This document shows positions 1 to 8,613 of a DNA stretch of 64,000 nucleotides, one piece after another (within the stretch, counting starts at the first letter, position 1; every line of letters begins with the position of its first letter). The notes under the pieces were generated by a model that searched no databases, had not been told where the DNA came from, and saw nothing but the letters and a program-made list of their open reading frames with translations. Origin of the DNA: Natronorubrum aibiense (GTDB lineage Archaea > Halobacteriota > Halobacteria > Halobacteriales > Natrialbaceae). The position numbers and the translations under genes are program-made. Location of the stretch: assembly GCF_009392895.1 (NCBI RefSeq), contig NZ_CP045488.1:1922001-1986000 (forward strand). Direction: 5' to 3'.

Positions 1-419
1 CCGTTCGGGTCGACTGTCGCGACCTCGGCGCTCGCGAGCCGATTCCGGCGAGTCGGATTCCTGACGTCGATGCCGATCTCGTGGCGTGCTGGACGGGGTG
101 GGACGTCCACTGGGGCACCGAGCGGTATCTCGAGCATCCGTATCTCTCGCCGACTGCGGCTGAAGCGTGTGTCGAGCGCAGACTCGACGTCGCCGTGGAT
201 ACGCTCAATCCCGATCCGACGCCGACGGTCACCGCGGGTGCGGACGAACCCGACGGGTTCGTCGCACACCACACGCTGCTGGGCAACGGACAGTTGATCC
301 TCGAAAACATAACGAACCTCGAGGCGGTCGGTGATCGGTTCGAACTTCGGGCGTACCCGCTCGCGCTCGACAGCGACGGCGCACCGGTGCGGGCCGTTGG
401 CGTCACGTACATGGAATAG
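1..419 (+). CDS. cyclase family protein, C-terminal part
   Basis: The reading frame is open from base 3, so the 5' end lies outside the window. The visible ~138 residues include an ACWTGWDVHWGT block followed by YLEHPYLSP, typical of the metal-dependent cyclase/kynurenine-formamidase-like family (PF04199), and a C-terminal GNGQLILENITNLEAV block, where this family has its conserved Glu-Asn. It probably hydrolyses or cyclises a small amide or ester, but the substrate cannot be read from the sequence. It converges on the small gene that follows. Confidence 0.8.
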   Translation, partial: VRVDCRDLGAREPIPASRIPDVDADLVACWTGWDVHWGTERYLEHPYLSPTAAEACVERRLDVAVDTLNPDPTPTVTAGADEPDGFVAHHTLLGNGQLILENITNLEAVGDRFELRAYPLALDSDGAPVRAVGVTYME

Positions 420-462
420 TTATGCCACCCTCAGTCGCGCCGGCCGAACAGAGTCCGTCCGG

Positions 463-741
463 CTACGATTCGACGATCCGGAACTGATCCGGCGCGGCTT
501 CCTCGAGCGTGGCATCCTCACGGAGTTTCACGATCTTGCCCGTCGGCTGGGGCTCGACCTCGGCGGGGGCGTCGACCGACTCGAGGGTGCCGAGCAACTG
601 TGCTTTCGGCGGTTTCTGGGCGGCGCCACAGTCATAGATCGTGAGCAGGCCGCGATCGCTGTCCTCGCGTTCGTAGACGACCACGTGGGCGTGATTGGGC
701 AGTCGCCAGCTGGCGTCGTCGGTCTGAAAGAGGTGGTTCAT
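463..741 (-). CDS. small conserved haloarchaeal protein
   Basis: A 92-residue acidic soluble protein starting MNHLFQTDD; ATG at 741. I do not recognise a domain. It has no signal peptide or membrane segment and no cysteine pair. Strand and position upstream of nothing obvious, 70 bp from the end of cofH, do not define a role. It reads as a real gene because its codon positions have haloarchaeal GC bias and the antisense frames are low complexity. Confidence 0.55.
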   Translation of the reverse strand: MNHLFQTDDASWRLPNHAHVVVYEREDSDRGLLTIYDCGAAQKPPKAQLLGTLESVDAPAEVEPQPTGKIVKLREDATLEEAAPDQFRIVES

Positions 742-812
742 GTCGGTGGCAATGGGTGGCAGTCACAAAAAGTGCTCCCACCGCTGTCGGAATCGAGAGA
801 CGCCAGCGGCGA

Positions 813-2183
813 TCAGTCGTCGGCCGGCGGCGCTCTCTCCTCGGGCGTCAGGATCGGCGTCCCGTCGGCCTTGGGTCCCAGTTGTGGACCGAACGGCGGG
901 TCGTCGGGGTCGATAACACGGCGTGTTTCGTAGTCCGTCGAGCGCTCGACCGGAATTCGGCCGATCGAACTGATGAGGTCGACGTAGTCTTCGAACGAGC
1001 GGAACTCGCCGTAGCCACCGCCGGCGCGCTTGGTGATCTCCTCGGAGAGGATCGTTCCCATGAAGTCGTCGGCCCCACACGAGAGCATCTTCAGCCCCTG
1101 CTCGTCGCCGTATTTGACCCACGAGGACTGGATGTGCTCGATGTTGTCGAGAAAGAGCCTCGAGACGGCGATCATGAGTTCGTCCTCGTCGGTGCTCGCG
1201 CCGCCGGAGACGACGTCGTGTTCGAAAAGCGGCGTGTTCTGGTGGATAAATGAGAGGGGAACGAACTCGGTAATCGTTCCGGTTCGGTCCTGCAGTTCGC
1301 GGATGCGTTGGAGGTGTAGCGCGCGGTGGGCCTCGTTCTCGACATGGCCGTACATGATCGTCGCCGTCATATCGAGGCCGACGGTTGCGGCGGCTTCCAT
1401 CGCCTCGAGCCACCCTTCTGTACTGATCTTGCCGGGACAGATAACCTCGCGGACCTCCTCAACGAGGATCTCGGCGGCCGTGCCGGGCACCGTATCGAGG
1501 CCGGCCTCTTTGAGTCGGCCGTAGACGTCCTCGTAAGACCAGTCGGTGCCACGCCGGGCATGATAGGCCTCCTCAGGCGTCATCGAGTGGACGTGGACCC
1601 CGTCGACGCTCATCGCCGCCATCTGCTCGGCGTAGGTTCCGGGGTCGGTTTCGTAGGCTTCGGGGGGCTTGTAGTTGACCGCCTTCGGGTCGGGGTGGGC
1701 CTCGAGAATCTCGCGGTGTTCCGCGTCCAGCGCGAACGCGGGGTGGAGTCCGGAAACCGAGGTTACCTCGTAAATGCCGCGTTCGGCGGCGTCAGCGACG
1801 ATTTCGCGGGACTCGTCGGGCGTTTTCGTGAATCCAGCGCTCTCCATCTCGGTGCCGCGTTCGAAGGTGTGAGCGGCGTCTTTGAAGTTACAGAACAGAC
1901 AGCCCACGTTACAGGCCGTCGTGACGTTGTTGTTCAGATTGGCGATGAAGGTGACCTCCTCACCGACGACGTCAGCGCGTCGGCGATCGGCAGCCTCGAG
2001 CACCTGCTCTTTGCGCGTCTGGTCGATACCGTCGACATCCGTTCCGGTCGTGAGTAACTCGATCGCGTCGTCGACCGTGAGTCGGTCGCCAGCACGAGCC
2101 TTCGTGAGTGCGTTCTCGAACGACTGGTCGGTCACGGGAACGTGGTCGAACGTAAGGTCTGCCTCGGTCACCGATCGCTCCAT
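813..2183 (-). CDS. cofH: FO synthase subunit 2 (CofH), 7,8-didemethyl-8-hydroxy-5-deazariboflavin synthesis
   Basis: 456 residues. CofH is a radical SAM enzyme that joins tyrosine-derived 4-hydroxybenzyl to 5-amino-6-ribitylaminouracil in the synthesis of the F420 chromophore. The radical SAM cluster motif CNVGCLFC (C91, C95, C98) follows the family-typical FIANLNNNVTTA. The C-terminal half has the family blocks TATIMYGH and FVPLSFIHQNTPLF. The open frame continues far upstream antisense to purC; I chose the ATG at 2183 (MERSVTEAD), which puts the motif at the usual distance. Its partner cofG is not in the window. Divergent from purC. Confidence 0.93.
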   Translation of the reverse strand: MERSVTEADLTFDHVPVTDQSFENALTKARAGDRLTVDDAIELLTTGTDVDGIDQTRKEQVLEAADRRRADVVGEEVTFIANLNNNVTTACNVGCLFCNFKDAAHTFERGTEMESAGFTKTPDESREIVADAAERGIYEVTSVSGLHPAFALDAEHREILEAHPDPKAVNYKPPEAYETDPGTYAEQMAAMSVDGVHVHSMTPEEAYHARRGTDWSYEDVYGRLKEAGLDTVPGTAAEILVEEVREVICPGKISTEGWLEAMEAAATVGLDMTATIMYGHVENEAHRALHLQRIRELQDRTGTITEFVPLSFIHQNTPLFEHDVVSGGASTDEDELMIAVSRLFLDNIEHIQSSWVKYGDEQGLKMLSCGADDFMGTILSEEITKRAGGGYGEFRSFEDYVDLISSIGRIPVERSTDYETRRVIDPDDPPFGPQLGPKADGTPILTPEERAPPADD

Positions 2184-2345
2184 CGACGTATCAATACCAG
2201 TACAGCGAGAAAAACGTGATGGATCGCCAGATCGGACCGCCACTCCGGTGGTCGGCACGCGAACCAATACTGAAACCTTCTTAGGGTCCGGCCACGGCAA
2301 CTCGGGTATGAACTGCGGCGGCGGCGACAGCCGAAGGTGTCCCGT

Positions 2346-3365
2346 ATGACGAGTGTCAAAGAGTTCCGCATCGACGAGGCAGCAACTGACGACGAACTCG
2401 GTCGCGGCTCGTTCGTCTTCACCGACGCCTACTCGGTGTTCGACTGGGGGCAGATGCCCGACAAGATCCCGGAAAAAGGCGCGAGCCTCTGTACGATGGG
2501 CGCGTTCAACTTCGAACTTCTCGAGTCCGAAGGCGTCCCGACGCACTACCGCGGTGTCGTCGAGGACGGTGACGTCGTCTCCCTTGAGGACGCCTCGAGT
2601 CCGCCCTGGGAGATGGCAATCGACCTCACGCAGGTTCCCGACCTCCCCCACGAGGGTCGCGAGTACGATTATGACCACTACCACGAAGCGGCCGGCGAGA
2701 ACTACCTGATCCCCCTCGAGGTCGTCTTCCGCAATCGCGTCCCCGTCGGCTCGAGTCTGCGCCGACGAACCGACCCCGAAGATCACGGCCTCGAGTTCGA
2801 CAGTTGGCCCGAGGAAGCCGTCGATCTCGAGGAACCGATCGTCGAGTTCTCGACGAAATACGAGGAAGGCGACCGCTATCTCGACCGCGCGGAGGCCGAC
2901 GCAATCGCCGGAATCGCATCGATCCACGACCTCGAGTCGGTCGCACTCGAGGTCAACCGAATCGTCACCGAGCAGGCCGACTCCGCCGGGCTGGTCCACG
3001 AGGACGGCAAGATCGAGTGTCTGTACTATCAGGGAGAGATCCGCGTCGCGGACGTCGTCGGCACGTTCGACGAGAATCGCTTCAGCTACGAGGGCACGCA
3101 GCTCTCGAAAGAGGTGCTCCGACAGTACCACAAGCGCACCCAGCCCGACTGGGTGCAGGCCGTCGAAGCGGCGAAAGCCGAAGCCAAGCAGGAAGACATC
3201 GCCGACTGGAAATCCCTCTGTGACGTCCAGCCCGAGCCGCTCGAGGAGAGCGTCATCGAGACCGCTCGCGACCTCTACTGTGCGGGTGCCAACGCCTACA
3301 TGGACATGGAACTGTTCGACGCGCCGCCGCTCTCGAGTGCGATCGGTGCCGTCCAGCGGCTCTGA
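2346..3365 (+). CDS. purC: phosphoribosylaminoimidazole-succinocarboxamide synthase (PurC)
   Basis: 339 residues. PurC is the ATP-dependent ligase that couples CAIR to aspartate, the seventh/eighth step of de novo purine synthesis. The N-terminus has GRGSFVFTDAYSVFDWGQMPDKIPEKG, matching the SAICAR synthetase nucleotide-binding region, and the centre has the PLEVVFRNRVPVGSSL block. ATG at 2346 is chosen over a GTG three codons upstream. It is unlinked to purS/purQ 8 kb away. Divergent from cofH across about 160 bp, which must hold both promoters. Confidence 0.95.
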   Translation: MTSVKEFRIDEAATDDELGRGSFVFTDAYSVFDWGQMPDKIPEKGASLCTMGAFNFELLESEGVPTHYRGVVEDGDVVSLEDASSPPWEMAIDLTQVPDLPHEGREYDYDHYHEAAGENYLIPLEVVFRNRVPVGSSLRRRTDPEDHGLEFDSWPEEAVDLEEPIVEFSTKYEEGDRYLDRAEADAIAGIASIHDLESVALEVNRIVTEQADSAGLVHEDGKIECLYYQGEIRVADVVGTFDENRFSYEGTQLSKEVLRQYHKRTQPDWVQAVEAAKAEAKQEDIADWKSLCDVQPEPLEESVIETARDLYCAGANAYMDMELFDAPPLSSAIGAVQRL

Positions 3366-3437
3366 CGATCGGATTCCGTTCCGGTGCACCCGCGACTGTC
3401 CTGTGGCGGCACCGAGACTGGCGTACAGTCGTTCGTA

Positions 3438-3737
3438 TCACACCCAGCCGTCGGGCAACCGCTCTCGATTGCTATCTAACAGCTCGAGCAGCGGCTCGAC
3501 CTCCTCGAACTTCGACCCTCGTTTTACGCGGTTGCGTTCCGGATTCCAGTCGATAACGTCGTGATCCGCTAACTTCGGCAGATGGGCGTGTTTCACCTCC
3601 GCGAGCAGGAGCTTCGTTTCTCCCTCGCTCATATTCAGCTCGCTCGTGTGGATTGCGGGCGTCTCCAGTAGCTCGAGGAGCAGCCGCCGGCGTTGAATAT
3701 GACCGATCGCCCAGAGGTATCGGTCGAACTTGGTCAT
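3438..3737 (-). CDS. small winged-helix/ArsR-like regulator
   Basis: 99 residues starting MTKFDRYLWAIGHIQRRRLL (ATG at 3737). The order of helices, with RRRLLLELLETP..HTSELN and then a recognition-helix-like segment and a 'wing' with basic residues, resembles the haloarchaeal ArsR/DUF7344-type HTH proteins, although the exact family is uncertain. The larger frame reaching 3884 has a poor-quality N-terminal extension and was not used. Target genes are unknown; it sits convergent to purC and divergent from the ubiquitin-like gene. Confidence 0.6.
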   Translation of the reverse strand: MTKFDRYLWAIGHIQRRRLLLELLETPAIHTSELNMSEGETKLLLAEVKHAHLPKLADHDVIDWNPERNRVKRGSKFEEVEPLLELLDSNRERLPDGWV

Positions 3738-3889
3738 CGTCCAGTGTACGTATGCCAAGGGAAACCAAGTGGCTGCGCCGCGCAGTGGCAGGCGCGAATC
3801 CGGTGATCGGTAGACGTCGTCCGCGAGTCCGGGAGTTCGCCTCGCGTTTCGTGGCGACGATATTTGGTCGCTCGAGTCCAACATCGGCT

Positions 3890-4159
3890 ATGGACGTCAC
3901 AGTGTACGGGCCGCTCCGAAGTGCGACCGGCGAAAAAACGGTGGGCCTCGAGTTCACGGGGGCGACCGTTTCGGATGCGCTGGCCGAGTTCACCGCCGCC
4001 TACCCGCGGGCAACACCGTACCTCTACGACGGCGACGAGGTACGAGCGAGCGTGCGAGTGTCGGTCAACGGCGAACGGGCGCCGCTCGAGGCCCCGGTGT
4101 CGAACGACGCCGAACTGACGCTGATGCCGGCCGTCCAGGGCGGCTCGACCGACGGGTGA
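3890..4159 (+). CDS. ubiquitin-like/MoaD-ThiS-fold small modifier protein with masked Gly-Gly
   Basis: 89 residues with a beta-grasp pattern like MoaD/ThiS/SAMP: MDVTVYGPLR start, a GATVSDALAEF helix, VRVSVNGE strand and the C-terminal DAELTLMPAVQGG. In such proteins the terminal Gly-Gly is adenylated by an E1-like enzyme (UbaA in haloarchaea) for sulfur transfer or protein conjugation. Here GG is followed by four residues, STDG, before the stop, so the diglycine is not terminal. Either it is a precursor needing trimming or it has lost conjugation. ATG at 3890; stop six bases before the stop of the convergent amidase gene. Confidence 0.8.
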   Translation: MDVTVYGPLRSATGEKTVGLEFTGATVSDALAEFTAAYPRATPYLYDGDEVRASVRVSVNGERAPLEAPVSNDAELTLMPAVQGGSTDG

Positions 4160-4165
4160 GCCGGC

Positions 4166-5473
4166 TCAGAGGTCGTACTGCTCGCGAACCAGATGATCGA
4201 TCCCGCGCTCTTCGAGGACGGCCATCGGCGCGAGCAGATCGAGTTGGACGACGCCGGGGAGGCGACCGATCTGGACGCCGCCGGTGAACGTACACCGAGA
4301 ACGGACCTCGCCTTCGCTCATGTCGAGCAGTTTCGTCGCCCGATCGAAGGCGTTCTGGGTCGCGTCGTTGACCGTCGCGCCCGACCCGATCACTTGAATC
4401 GGACCCATATCGTCCTCGAGGTCGACGCCGTGCTGGTCGGCGAGATCGTGGCCCGCCTCGCGTTCCGCGTCGCTGTAGGGTTTGCTGATGAAGGGGAGAT
4501 CCTCCTCGGGCGGCAGCAGGACCGGACCGTCGAGCTCGAGGCCGTCGATGACCTCGACGTCCATGCGGACGGTGCCGCTGACGTCGGTCGTGTGCAAGGA
4601 GAGTTCGCCGTCGCCCTGGTTGGCGTGGAGGTCGCCGACGTAGATGCCGGCCCCGTCGACTTTGACCGGACAGATGAGTGTCGCGCCGGCCCGAACCTGC
4701 GGGATGTCCATGTGGCCGTCGGTTCGATCCTCGAGGTCGGCTTCGCTCTCGATCCCGTAGTCGTGGTCGGCCCCGATGAGGAACTGGCCGAAGTCGCCGG
4801 CGTTGTGCGAGTCGGGCATCGTGACCGGCGGCGTCGTCCCGACGTTGCCGATGAACGGCCGCAAGCGCCCGAGCGTACCGGGCATCTCGCCGGGTTCGTA
4901 CAACAGAATGGGATGCTGGCGCGAGTTTTCGGGGATGTCCATCACCTCGTCGGCGTTCTCGGCGAGGTCGTGGGCCGCGTCCTCATCGAGCGTGATGCCG
5001 ACGGTGCCGTCGTCGTCGAAGGCGACGGTGTAGCCGTACTCGAAGCCAAAGGAGGAAGCATTCGCGCCACACTCGGCGCACTTGATCGACTCCTCACCCG
5101 TGCCCTCGACGATCGTCTCGGGCCACTTCGTTCCACACTCCGGACAGCGGTGGTCGACGAACGGGTCGTCGCCGAATGCGTCCTCGCGTTCGGCCATCGA
5201 GCCCGTGCTCGTCGCCATGCTCGTGACCTCGACGTCGTGGATGTGAAGCGCCACGGCGTCGCCGACGCTCGCTCCCTCGACACGGATCGGTCGCGTGACC
5301 TCGTGGCCGCCACGGAATTCCGGCGTGATCATCGGCCCCCAACAGCCCGGCGGCGTGTACGTCTCGATCGTCCCGCCGTCCGCGACGGTTCCCGCCCACT
5401 CCTGATCGGGACCGACGAGGCCGAGCGTGTACTGATCGACGAATAGCTCCTCTTCGATTTCTCGTTGTGCCAT
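4166..5473 (-). CDS. acetamidase/formamidase family protein (FmdA-like)
   Basis: 435 residues. The family hydrolyses short aliphatic amides (formamide, acetamide) to acid and ammonia. Supporting blocks are HIHDVEVTS, the MPDSHNAGDFGQ region and GDLHANQGDGEL, characteristic of PF03069. An internal zinc-ribbon-like insert carries CPECG (C110, C113) and CAECG (C132, C135). ATG at 5473 chosen, since the frame upstream overlaps purU antisense-like junk. It precedes purU on the same strand in the chromosome order (purU upstream), suggesting linked one-carbon metabolism of formate, which is an inference. Confidence 0.88.
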   Translation of the reverse strand: MAQREIEEELFVDQYTLGLVGPDQEWAGTVADGGTIETYTPPGCWGPMITPEFRGGHEVTRPIRVEGASVGDAVALHIHDVEVTSMATSTGSMAEREDAFGDDPFVDHRCPECGTKWPETIVEGTGEESIKCAECGANASSFGFEYGYTVAFDDDGTVGITLDEDAAHDLAENADEVMDIPENSRQHPILLYEPGEMPGTLGRLRPFIGNVGTTPPVTMPDSHNAGDFGQFLIGADHDYGIESEADLEDRTDGHMDIPQVRAGATLICPVKVDGAGIYVGDLHANQGDGELSLHTTDVSGTVRMDVEVIDGLELDGPVLLPPEEDLPFISKPYSDAEREAGHDLADQHGVDLEDDMGPIQVIGSGATVNDATQNAFDRATKLLDMSEGEVRSRCTFTGGVQIGRLPGVVQLDLLAPMAVLEERGIDHLVREQYDL

Positions 5474-5583
5474 ACCGTACCAAAGTATGTGGTCGCCGTC
5501 GATAAGCCTACTGTCACCGGAACAGTACACGTCACTCGTACGTCTGCACGTTGGGTGCCAAAAATCGAGGATCGTCGAATCCG

Positions 5584-6534
5584 TTACTGATCGTTGGCGA
5601 CGACGCTGCCGATCCCGTCGACCGGTCGATCCGGCGTGAACTCGTCGATCTCGTCGGGCAGTCCGAGCTGGTAGTTCGTCCCGTTCTCCCGAACCGACGT
5701 CCGACCGCGGTGGACCGAGACGTCGCCGTTTAAATGGAGTTTGACGGCCTCGAGCAGCGCGTCGGCCTCGAGTGGCTGACCGCGGCGTTTCATCTCCTCG
5801 AGGTCGGCGTCGTCGGGGACGTCGAAGGCTCGCTGGGTGATGATCGGCCCCTGATCGAGGTCGGTCGTCACGTAGTGGGCGGTCACGCCGGCCACGCGGA
5901 CGCCTTCTTCGACGGCCTGTCGGTACGCCTCCGCGCCGGGGAAGGCGGGCAGCAGGCTCGGGTGGACGTTGATGATGCGGTCTTCGTAGCGAAAGACGAC
6001 GTTCGGGCTGAGAATGCGCATGTATCGGGCCAGCACGATCAGGTCGACGTCGTACTCGCCGAGGAGGTCGAGCAGCGCGTCTTCGTTCTGCTGGCCGCCT
6101 TCGTCGCCGATGTCGTGAAACGGCACGTCGTAGTGTTCGGCAAGCGGCTGGAGGTCGTCGTGGTTGCCGATGACGACGCCGATATCTGCGCCGAGGTCGT
6201 CGTTCGCCCACGCCTCGAACAGCGCCTCGAGGCAGTGGCTCTCTTTCGTGACGAGGACGGCGATCTGTTGAGTTTCGCGGTCGGCGGGGAACCGAACCTG
6301 CACGTCGAGGCCGAGTTCGTCGCCGAGCTCGTGGAGGTCCTCGCGCAGCGTGGCCTCGGTACAGACCATCTCGGAGGTGTCGACGGCGAGATACATCCGG
6401 AAGACGCCGTCGCGAACGGCTTGGTCGAGGTCTTCGATATTGATCCCGCGCTCGAACAGGAGGCTGGTCACCCCGGCAACCAGCCCGGTATCGTCGTCTC
6501 CGATAACGGTAATCTCTGTTACGTTCGTCGTCAT
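5584..6534 (-). CDS. purU: formyltetrahydrofolate deformylase (PurU-like)
   Basis: 316 residues. An N-terminal ACT domain (about 1-85, ITVIGDDDTGLVAGVTSLL) is followed by a formyltransferase domain with VVIGNHDDL, the LARYMRILS motif and the catalytic INVHPSLLPAFPGA loop, matching formyl-THF deformylase, which releases formate from 10-formyl-THF. A C-terminal ~45-residue tail follows the catalytic domain. ATG at 6534 preferred to GTG at 6543. The FmdA-like formamidase lies 110 bp downstream on the same strand, so both could feed or use formate. Confidence 0.9.
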   Translation of the reverse strand: MTTNVTEITVIGDDDTGLVAGVTSLLFERGINIEDLDQAVRDGVFRMYLAVDTSEMVCTEATLREDLHELGDELGLDVQVRFPADRETQQIAVLVTKESHCLEALFEAWANDDLGADIGVVIGNHDDLQPLAEHYDVPFHDIGDEGGQQNEDALLDLLGEYDVDLIVLARYMRILSPNVVFRYEDRIINVHPSLLPAFPGAEAYRQAVEEGVRVAGVTAHYVTTDLDQGPIITQRAFDVPDDADLEEMKRRGQPLEADALLEAVKLHLNGDVSVHRGRTSVRENGTNYQLGLPDEIDEFTPDRPVDGIGSVVANDQ

Positions 6535-6691
6535 CGCAACCACCTCCGCTCGAGCGAAATCTGGTCCATCAGTACGAGTTTCAATCTACGTGTGGTCAAA
6601 AGTCCTGCTTTCTGTGGATGGTTTTGCGAACCGAATCGTCAACGAATCCAATACGAAATCGTGTCCGTTCGAACGCGACCGCAGGCCGCAG

Positions 6692-6949
6692 TCAGGCCAG
6701 TTCGCTTGCCTGTCGGCGCAACAGGGGCTCGAGCGTCGATTCGTCGGCGAGTGTCTCGAGTTCGGCGCTCGCGTGACAGGTGGCGAGGCCCTCGAGTGCG
6801 CGTCGACGGTACTCGGCGCGGAGCCCGTCCAACTGGGCGATAACCGAGAGATTCTTTCGCTCGTCATCATCGATCATTCGGTCGATGGCGTCGTGACGGC
6901 GGGTGTGGTGGACGGTCGATCTGACGGCGGTTTGAAACGGTGATGTCAT
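6692..6949 (-). CDS. small hypothetical protein
   Basis: 85 residues, ATG at 6949, helical, with paired Arg and Leu rich segments (AEYRRRALEGLATCHAS; LEPLLRRQASELA). No recognised domain, metal motif or membrane segment. It is followed downstream on the same strand by purU after about 160 bp. Probably real because the start lies in a clean upstream region and the amino-acid composition is acidic/Leu-rich, but it could be a spurious frame. Confidence 0.45.
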   Translation of the reverse strand: MTSPFQTAVRSTVHHTRRHDAIDRMIDDDERKNLSVIAQLDGLRAEYRRRALEGLATCHASAELETLADESTLEPLLRRQASELA

Positions 6950-7013
6950 ACTGTGTGGTGGGAAACTATCGGCTGGTCGTGAGACGGTGCGTCTGTGCGT
7001 CGCTCGTGGCGGA

Positions 7014-7244
7014 TCAACGCATTTCCTCTCGAGAGACGAACGCCGAGCCGGTCGCGCTGATCCACGTCTCCGCTATGGAGCCGGCGGTTACCGCCGAGTA
7101 GATCGTACAGACGTCCGGACGGTGGTCGTTGCGCTCGAGATACGCCTGATAACACGGCGAGACGTCGCCGGGTGAGGAGCCATCGGCGGCCGTTAACTCG
7201 TCGATATTCGCTCGGCGTTCGACGTCGCTGTGTCGGTCGGTCAT
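7014..7244 (-). CDS. small protein resembling DUF7511
   Basis: 76 residues. The second half, PDVCTIYSAVTAGSIAETWISATGSAFVSREEMR, matches my memory of the haloarchaeal DUF7511 family, whose members end in a TWI.A..SFV.LEEMR-like block. Function unknown. It begins 12 bp downstream of the stop of the CobW-type GTPase on the same strand, so it may be co-transcribed with it. Confidence 0.65.
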   Translation of the reverse strand: MTDRHSDVERRANIDELTAADGSSPGDVSPCYQAYLERNDHRPDVCTIYSAVTAGSIAETWISATGSAFVSREEMR

Positions 7245-7256
7245 CGTCGGTCGTGG

Positions 7257-8528
7257 TCAGTCTGCAATGCCGAGTTCCTCCGTCTGCTCTTGCTGGTCGT
7301 CGGCCGCGTCCTCGGCCTCGGGCTCCGGCGGTTCGAACGTCGGGAACCGATCTGCGAACGCCGACCAGTCGGCCTCGAGTTCGCCGTCGGTCAGCAGACA
7401 GTCAGCGAGGTCGCCCCGCAGCGACTCGTGGTCCATCTCGGTGCCGATCACGACGAGCCGAACGTTGCGGTCGCCCCATCGGTCGTGCCACAACTCCTCG
7501 AGTTGGGGGTTTGCCTCAAGGTGGTCGCGTCGCTCGTTGGCCGGCAGCGTGTCGATCCACTGGCCACCGGGGCCGACGCGAACCGATTGGCCGGCGACGT
7601 TGAACGTCAGCGCCTCGTCTTCGCGGGTTGCGAGCCAGAAGTGGCCTTTCGCACGAACGACCGCGTCGGGGAACGCATCGAGCAGGTCGGCAAAGCGCTC
7701 GGGGTGGAACGGTCGGCGCGCCTCGAAAACGAACGAGGTGACGCCGTGTTCGTCTTCGGCCGACTCGTGGGGCTCTTGGAGTTCCTTGATCCAGCCCGCA
7801 GACTGGCTCGCGTCCTCGAAGTCGAACCGTCCAGTTTCGATGATGTCGTTGGGATCGATTCGGCCGTGTTCGGTGCGGACGATCTCGGCACGAGGCTGGA
7901 GCACCTCGAGCGTGGATTCGATCTTCTCGAGGATGGCCTCGTCGACCAGATCACACTTGTTTAGCACTAAGACGTCGCAGAACTCGACCTGCTCGACGAG
8001 CAGGTCGCCGAGGTGTTTCTTCGTCCCGTCGTCGTCGAGGATCTCGTCGGACTCCATCGCGGTGTGGAACTGGTGGGCGTCGACGACCGTGACGGTTGTA
8101 TCCAGATGGCAGCCCTCGAGTGGCTCGATGCCGGTCTCCTCGTAGAACTCGGTGGGATCGAGATCCGATTGGTCGAAGCCGAGCGTCAGGGTCTGAGCGA
8201 CGGGCAGTGGTTCGGCAACGCCGGTCGATTCGACGATGATGCCGTCGAACGCGCGGCGCTGGGTGAGTTCACCGATGGCATCGAGCAGGTCGCCGCGAAG
8301 CTCACAGCAGATACAGCCGTTCGAGAGTTCGACCAACTCTTCGTCTTCGTCGGCGATATCCGAGGACTCGGCGACGAGGTCGGCGTCAACGTTGACCTCG
8401 CCCATGTCGTTGACGAGTACGGCGAGGTCGCGGTCGTCGCTCTCGTGGAGCACGTGGTTGAGAACGGTCGTCTTGCCGGCACCGAGGATACCGGACAGTA
8501 CCGTGACGGGAATCGAGTTGTCGGACAT
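7257..8528 (-). CDS. CobW/COG0523 family GTPase (putative metal chaperone)
   Basis: 423 residues. The N-terminal G domain has the Walker A GILGAGKT (13-20), the GCICC metal motif (C72, C74, C75), the NKCD guanine-specificity motif, and a C-terminal CobW_C domain (SFVFEARRPFHPERF). COG0523 proteins use GTP hydrolysis to deliver Zn, Co or Ni to client enzymes; the metal is not readable here. The start at 8528 leaves a short intergenic region shared with the divergent FAD/NAD(P) gene. The C-terminus is a Glu/Asp/Gln-rich tail. A paralogue lies at 20387-21553. Confidence 0.92.
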   Translation of the reverse strand: MSDNSIPVTVLSGILGAGKTTVLNHVLHESDDRDLAVLVNDMGEVNVDADLVAESSDIADEDEELVELSNGCICCELRGDLLDAIGELTQRRAFDGIIVESTGVAEPLPVAQTLTLGFDQSDLDPTEFYEETGIEPLEGCHLDTTVTVVDAHQFHTAMESDEILDDDGTKKHLGDLLVEQVEFCDVLVLNKCDLVDEAILEKIESTLEVLQPRAEIVRTEHGRIDPNDIIETGRFDFEDASQSAGWIKELQEPHESAEDEHGVTSFVFEARRPFHPERFADLLDAFPDAVVRAKGHFWLATREDEALTFNVAGQSVRVGPGGQWIDTLPANERRDHLEANPQLEELWHDRWGDRNVRLVVIGTEMDHESLRGDLADCLLTDGELEADWSAFADRFPTFEPPEPEAEDAADDQQEQTEELGIAD

Positions 8529-8613
8529 TCGATTAACAATACTGTCCTTGGGGTAATAGTAGTTATTATCTAAACCAGTATAGTTATTAACACTGCGACC
8601 GAACATCCGGCTG
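8529..8613. promoter_or_regulatory. divergent promoter region with direct repeat TAGTTATTA
   Basis: This AT-rich 85-bp spacer between the GTPase and FAD genes carries TAGTTATTA twice, at 8560-8568 and 8581-8589, in the same orientation with starts 21 bp apart (two helical turns). One copy is about 30 bp before the GTPase ATG and the other about 30 bp before the FAD-gene ATG, where archaeal TATA boxes sit. They are therefore most simply the two TATA elements, but the identical sequence and helical spacing would also suit a regulator. Confidence 0.5.

Noticed and set aside
813-3389. 858-codon minus-strand frame including cofH
   Set aside because: Only the part up to 2183 is CofH; the rest is antisense to purC and has no family resemblance.
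4166-6211. 681-codon frame joined to the amidase
   Set aside because: N-terminal 245 residues are Arg/Pro-rich and overlap purU; amidase starts at 5473.
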